DNA of 53,143 nucleotides from Lactiplantibacillus nangangensis (GTDB taxonomy: Bacteria > Bacillota > Bacilli > Lactobacillales > Lactobacillaceae): positions 1 through 53,143 of the forward strand of contig NZ_BJDI01000018.1 in the NCBI RefSeq assembly GCF_005405065.1, written 5' to 3'. Under the pieces are notes generated by a model. That model saw only the letters and a list, made by a program, of their open reading frames with translations. It searched no databases and was not told where the DNA came from. The number at the start of each line of letters is the position of its first letter. The first letter of the stretch is position 1. This document shows, in pieces, positions 53,042-53,143 of the stretch. The translations under genes were made by a program, and so were the position numbers.

Positions 53042-53143
53042 AAAGGCAAACTGGGCGCGGCTCCGCGTGCACTGTACCCTGTCAAGTTGACACTTGAAAT
53101 AATATAAAATTTGTTTGTCTTGTCTGTTTTATGAAATGGCTTG

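Overview
This window looks like chromosomal DNA of a lactic acid bacterium, most likely the Lactiplantibacillus plantarum/pentosus group. The evidence is family-level recognition: a ptsH-ptsI pair near CtsR-type clpE, an oppABCDF operon, glycolipid/lipoteichoic acid genes, L-2-hydroxyisocaproate-type dehydrogenase, MucBP and SH3-like cell-surface proteins, and a polysaccharide locus at the right edge. Species is an inference. No tRNA or rRNA gene body and no CRISPR array was found.

Layout. 1-280: three tandem promoters and a boxA-like leader on the minus strand, which looks like the upstream end of an rRNA operon running out of the left edge. 600-9110: envelope block with an LtaS-type lipoteichoic acid synthase, a YkuJ-like protein, an aminotransferase, a DacA-type carboxypeptidase, a flippase-like membrane protein and two glycolipid glycosyltransferases. 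9388-14366: ptsHI, a small unknown protein, and clpE behind a CtsR operator. 14434-17239: accessory stretch with a small membrane protein, an oxidoreductase remnant, an ArsR regulator with a DJ-1/PfpI-like enzyme, and an XRE regulator with membrane helices. 17700-23544: oligopeptide ABC transporter, transcribed oppA-B-C-D-F, with a hairpin between oppA and oppB. 24560-33237: TauE/SafE permease pair, LysR regulator, MucBP protein, two large secreted proteins and a GRP-type sugar transporter. 33686-41625: prfC, tagD, an AI-2E family membrane protein, a hydroxy acid dehydrogenase, an orphan antitoxin-like gene, an XRE regulator, an NlpC/P60 hydrolase and a MutS-like ATPase. 42743-47035: ntdP, recX, a ComK-like protein divergent from a small sigma-70 family factor, and three small DUF1659/DUF2922-type genes. 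47124-53143: rearranged polysaccharide region with a 5'-truncated rmlB, a priming sugar transferase, a decayed IS66 element and a Wzx-type flippase.

How the genes work together. LtaS, the two glycosyltransferases, the flippase-like protein and TagD all belong to cell-wall glycopolymer assembly. The carboxypeptidase, NlpC/P60 protein and SH3-module surface proteins act on or bind the wall. PtsI and PtsH drive sugar uptake and OppABCDF peptide uptake. The ComK-like/sigma pair next to two separately terminated small-gene units sharing one promoter-like block suggests a small dedicated regulon.

The most unusual non-coding content is a dispersed element of about 200 bp present five times (17427, 24272, 28417, 33424, 42385), always in the same orientation. 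Its ends pair in a long stem, and base changes in one arm are matched in the other arm between copies. A second, unrelated structured element with a three-way-junction layout lies at 41862-42014, and a short leader ORF plus hairpin precedes the MutS-like gene.
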